This document shows positions 5,651-6,930 of a stretch of 6,930 bases of DNA, piece by piece (within the stretch, counting starts at the first letter, position 1; each line of letters opens with the position of its first letter). A program made the position numbers and the translations under genes. The notes beneath the pieces are model-generated. The model searched no databases. It saw only the letters and a program-made list of their open reading frames with translations, and was not told the origin of the DNA. The stretch is from contig JAGLCZ010000214.1 in NCBI GenBank assembly GCA_023145975.1, positions 1 through 6,930 of the forward strand. Direction: 5' to 3'. Source of the DNA: Candidatus Hydrogenedentota bacterium (GTDB lineage Bacteria; Hydrogenedentota; Hydrogenedentia; Hydrogenedentales; CAITNO01).

Positions 5651-5848
5651 GGTTTTCCGTTATACTCGAAACCACTTGCTGCCCTTCAATAATATTCATG
5701 CAGCGGAAGTGCAAAAAATATAACGCTGCAATAGGCGGGATATTCTTAACGCCTGCCGCCGTTGGGAACAGATACACAAAACCATTCGTGCCGTTGCCTA
5801 GTCTAAACAGAACTATTAAATGGTGAATACTGTGTACAGGAGTAATAG
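5651..5848. other. Spacer between kinase and DUF362 gene
   Basis: A 198-nt non-coding stretch. TGCAGCG (5699-5705) is repeated inverted as CGCTGCA (5724-5730) with an 18-nt A/T-rich loop, and AGGCG (5733-5737) pairs with CGCCT (5750-5754). Neither stem is followed by a U-run. Possible -10 boxes are TATACT (5661-5666) and TATAAC (5719-5724), each without a good -35. I cannot say whether the DUF362 gene has its own promoter, although the gap length suggests it. Confidence 0.35.
5838..5842 (+). promoter_or_regulatory. Ribosome binding site of the DUF362 gene
   Basis: AGGAG is separated by 6 nt from ATG 5849. It is the strongest and best-placed Shine-Dalgarno sequence in the window and fixes the start of the last gene. 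Confidence 0.75.
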
Positions 5849-6930
5849 ATGGGAAATATAGAACACATCAAGGAACCTTCCGGCAACAGCACCGTTGTGT
5901 TGCTGCGCTGCGAAGACTATGATGAAATTCGGGTTGCCGAAGTTGTTGCCCGGGGTGTGGCGCTGCTTGGCGGTGTCGAATCGTTTACAAAAACCGGGGA
6001 ACGTATTTTGCTCAAGCCAAATATGCTGGTTGCCAAAGCACCCGACCGTGCAGTAACAACCCATCCTTCTGTTTTTAAGGCTGTGGCGAAATTATTTCAA
6101 GAGGCAGGGGCTCTTCTAAGTTATGGGGATAGTCCAGGATTTGGGCGGATTGAAACGGTTACGCGACGAACAGGACTCGCCGCTGTTGCAGAAACAATGA
6201 ATATTGCCCGGGCAGATTTTCATACAGGGCGTACCATTTCTTTCCCTGACGGACATGTTATCAAGCAATTTACCATTGCCGAAGGCGCACTTGATACGGA
6301 CGGTATTATCTCGCTGCCCAAGTTTAAAACCCATGCGTTAACCCGATTTACCGGTGCGGTAAAAAACCAGTTTGGATGTATCCCGGGGATGCTTAAGGGT
6401 GAGTTTCATGGACGTTTGAATAAAATGGATAACTTTGCTGCCATGCTGGTTGACCTGAATCGCTTCCTGCGTCCACGCTTATATATTATGGACGGGATTG
6501 TTGCAATGGAAGGAAACGGCCCGCATAATGGTCCGCCGCGATCCATGCAGTCTCTTTTATTTTCAACGGATCCGGTAGCCTTGGATGCTGTTGCCTGCCA
6601 ACTTGTTGGTCTGGATCCTGAACTCGTTTCCACTGAAGTGTGGGGAGCACAACTGGGACTGGGTTCCTTCAGCAATATAACAATTCTGGGTGATGCTGTT
6701 GAAACGCTGGTTTGTCCGGATTTTGATATTAACCGAAAAAAGGACTTCAATGCAGACACAATACGTCCATTTTTATCGCGGCTGATGAAGAATTATCTTG
6801 TACCCCGACCGGTTATTCGCGAAGAACGTTGCATCAAGTGCGGCAATTGCGTAAAAATGTGTCCAGTAACACCGAAGGCGCTATATTTTCAGGGAGAAGA
6901 AAACAAGTCGGTACCGCACTATGACTACAA
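5849..6930 (+). CDS. DUF362 protein with C-terminal 4Fe-4S ferredoxin motif (3' partial)
   Basis: The reading frame is open for 360 codons plus 2 nt and leaves the window without a stop. It matches the DUF362 family: LLKPNML (54-60), TTHPSV (70-75), GDSPGFG (93-99), LPKFKTHALT (156-165), GAVKNQFG (169-176), DGIVAMEGNGP (215-225) and STDPVALDAVAC (239-250). The C-terminal part has CIKCGNCVKMCP (C328, C331, C334, C338), a 4Fe-4S cluster motif; a second one, common in such proteins, would lie past the edge. The family is frequent in anaerobes and has no settled reaction; a redox or iron-sulfur role is inferred from the ferredoxin part. No signal peptide is visible, so it should be cytoplasmic. 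The ATG start has an ideal AGGAG. It lies 198 nt after the kinase stop, so membership of the kinase transcript is uncertain. Confidence 0.9.
   Translation, partial: MGNIEHIKEPSGNSTVVLLRCEDYDEIRVAEVVARGVALLGGVESFTKTGERILLKPNMLVAKAPDRAVTTHPSVFKAVAKLFQEAGALLSYGDSPGFGRIETVTRRTGLAAVAETMNIARADFHTGRTISFPDGHVIKQFTIAEGALDTDGIISLPKFKTHALTRFTGAVKNQFGCIPGMLKGEFHGRLNKMDNFAAMLVDLNRFLRPRLYIMDGIVAMEGNGPHNGPPRSMQSLLFSTDPVALDAVACQLVGLDPELVSTEVWGAQLGLGSFSNITILGDAVETLVCPDFDINRKKDFNADTIRPFLSRLMKNYLVPRPVIREERCIKCGNCVKMCPVTPKALYFQGEENKSVPHYDY

Overview
The window carries five complete genes and the 5' part of a sixth, all on the + strand, with short gaps between them. The order is a membrane-anchored purple-acid-phosphatase-like metallophosphoesterase, a polytopic membrane protein, a membrane-tethered HExxH (gluzincin-type) peptidase, a divergent PduO-type cobalamin adenosyltransferase homologue, a soluble hybrid histidine kinase/response regulator, and a DUF362 protein with a C-terminal 4Fe-4S ferredoxin motif that runs off the end. 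I see no tRNA or rRNA, CRISPR array, transposase, integrase or phage gene.

Organism: base composition looks moderate (around the mid-40s % G+C by eye). GTG is the preferred start for three of the six genes, and Shine-Dalgarno sites are present before some genes only. The hybrid kinase, the DUF362/ferredoxin protein and the adenosyltransferase homologue suit a Gram-negative-type, probably anaerobic bacterium. The sequence alone does not give a phylum; an uncultured lineage is a guess.

Layout: (1) 1-1889 holds a perfect -10 box, the phosphoesterase and, 10 nt later, the membrane protein, probably one transcript. (2) 1890-2095 is non-coding and ends in a sigma70-like promoter almost touching the GTG of the peptidase. 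(3) 2096-3703 holds the peptidase and the adenosyltransferase homologue, 21 nt apart, probably co-transcribed. (4) 3704-4045 is a 342-nt control region with an extended -10 promoter, an 18-bp perfect palindrome and a GC-rich hairpin; a second perfect inverted repeat with 11-nt arms lies just inside the kinase gene. (5) 4046-5650 is the kinase. (6) 5651-5848 is non-coding and leads into the DUF362 gene, which has a strong ribosome site.

How the genes relate: nothing links all six into one pathway. The first pair is an envelope phosphoesterase with a membrane partner. The second pair joins an extracytoplasmic protease to a cytoplasmic adenosyltransferase-like protein with no evident B12 context. 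The kinase is a cytoplasmic PAS sensor with its own receiver and no output domain. The most unusual part of the window is the dense set of palindromes around the kinase start, which suggests repressor binding and/or control of translation by RNA structure. I do not see a clearly new multi-gene system.
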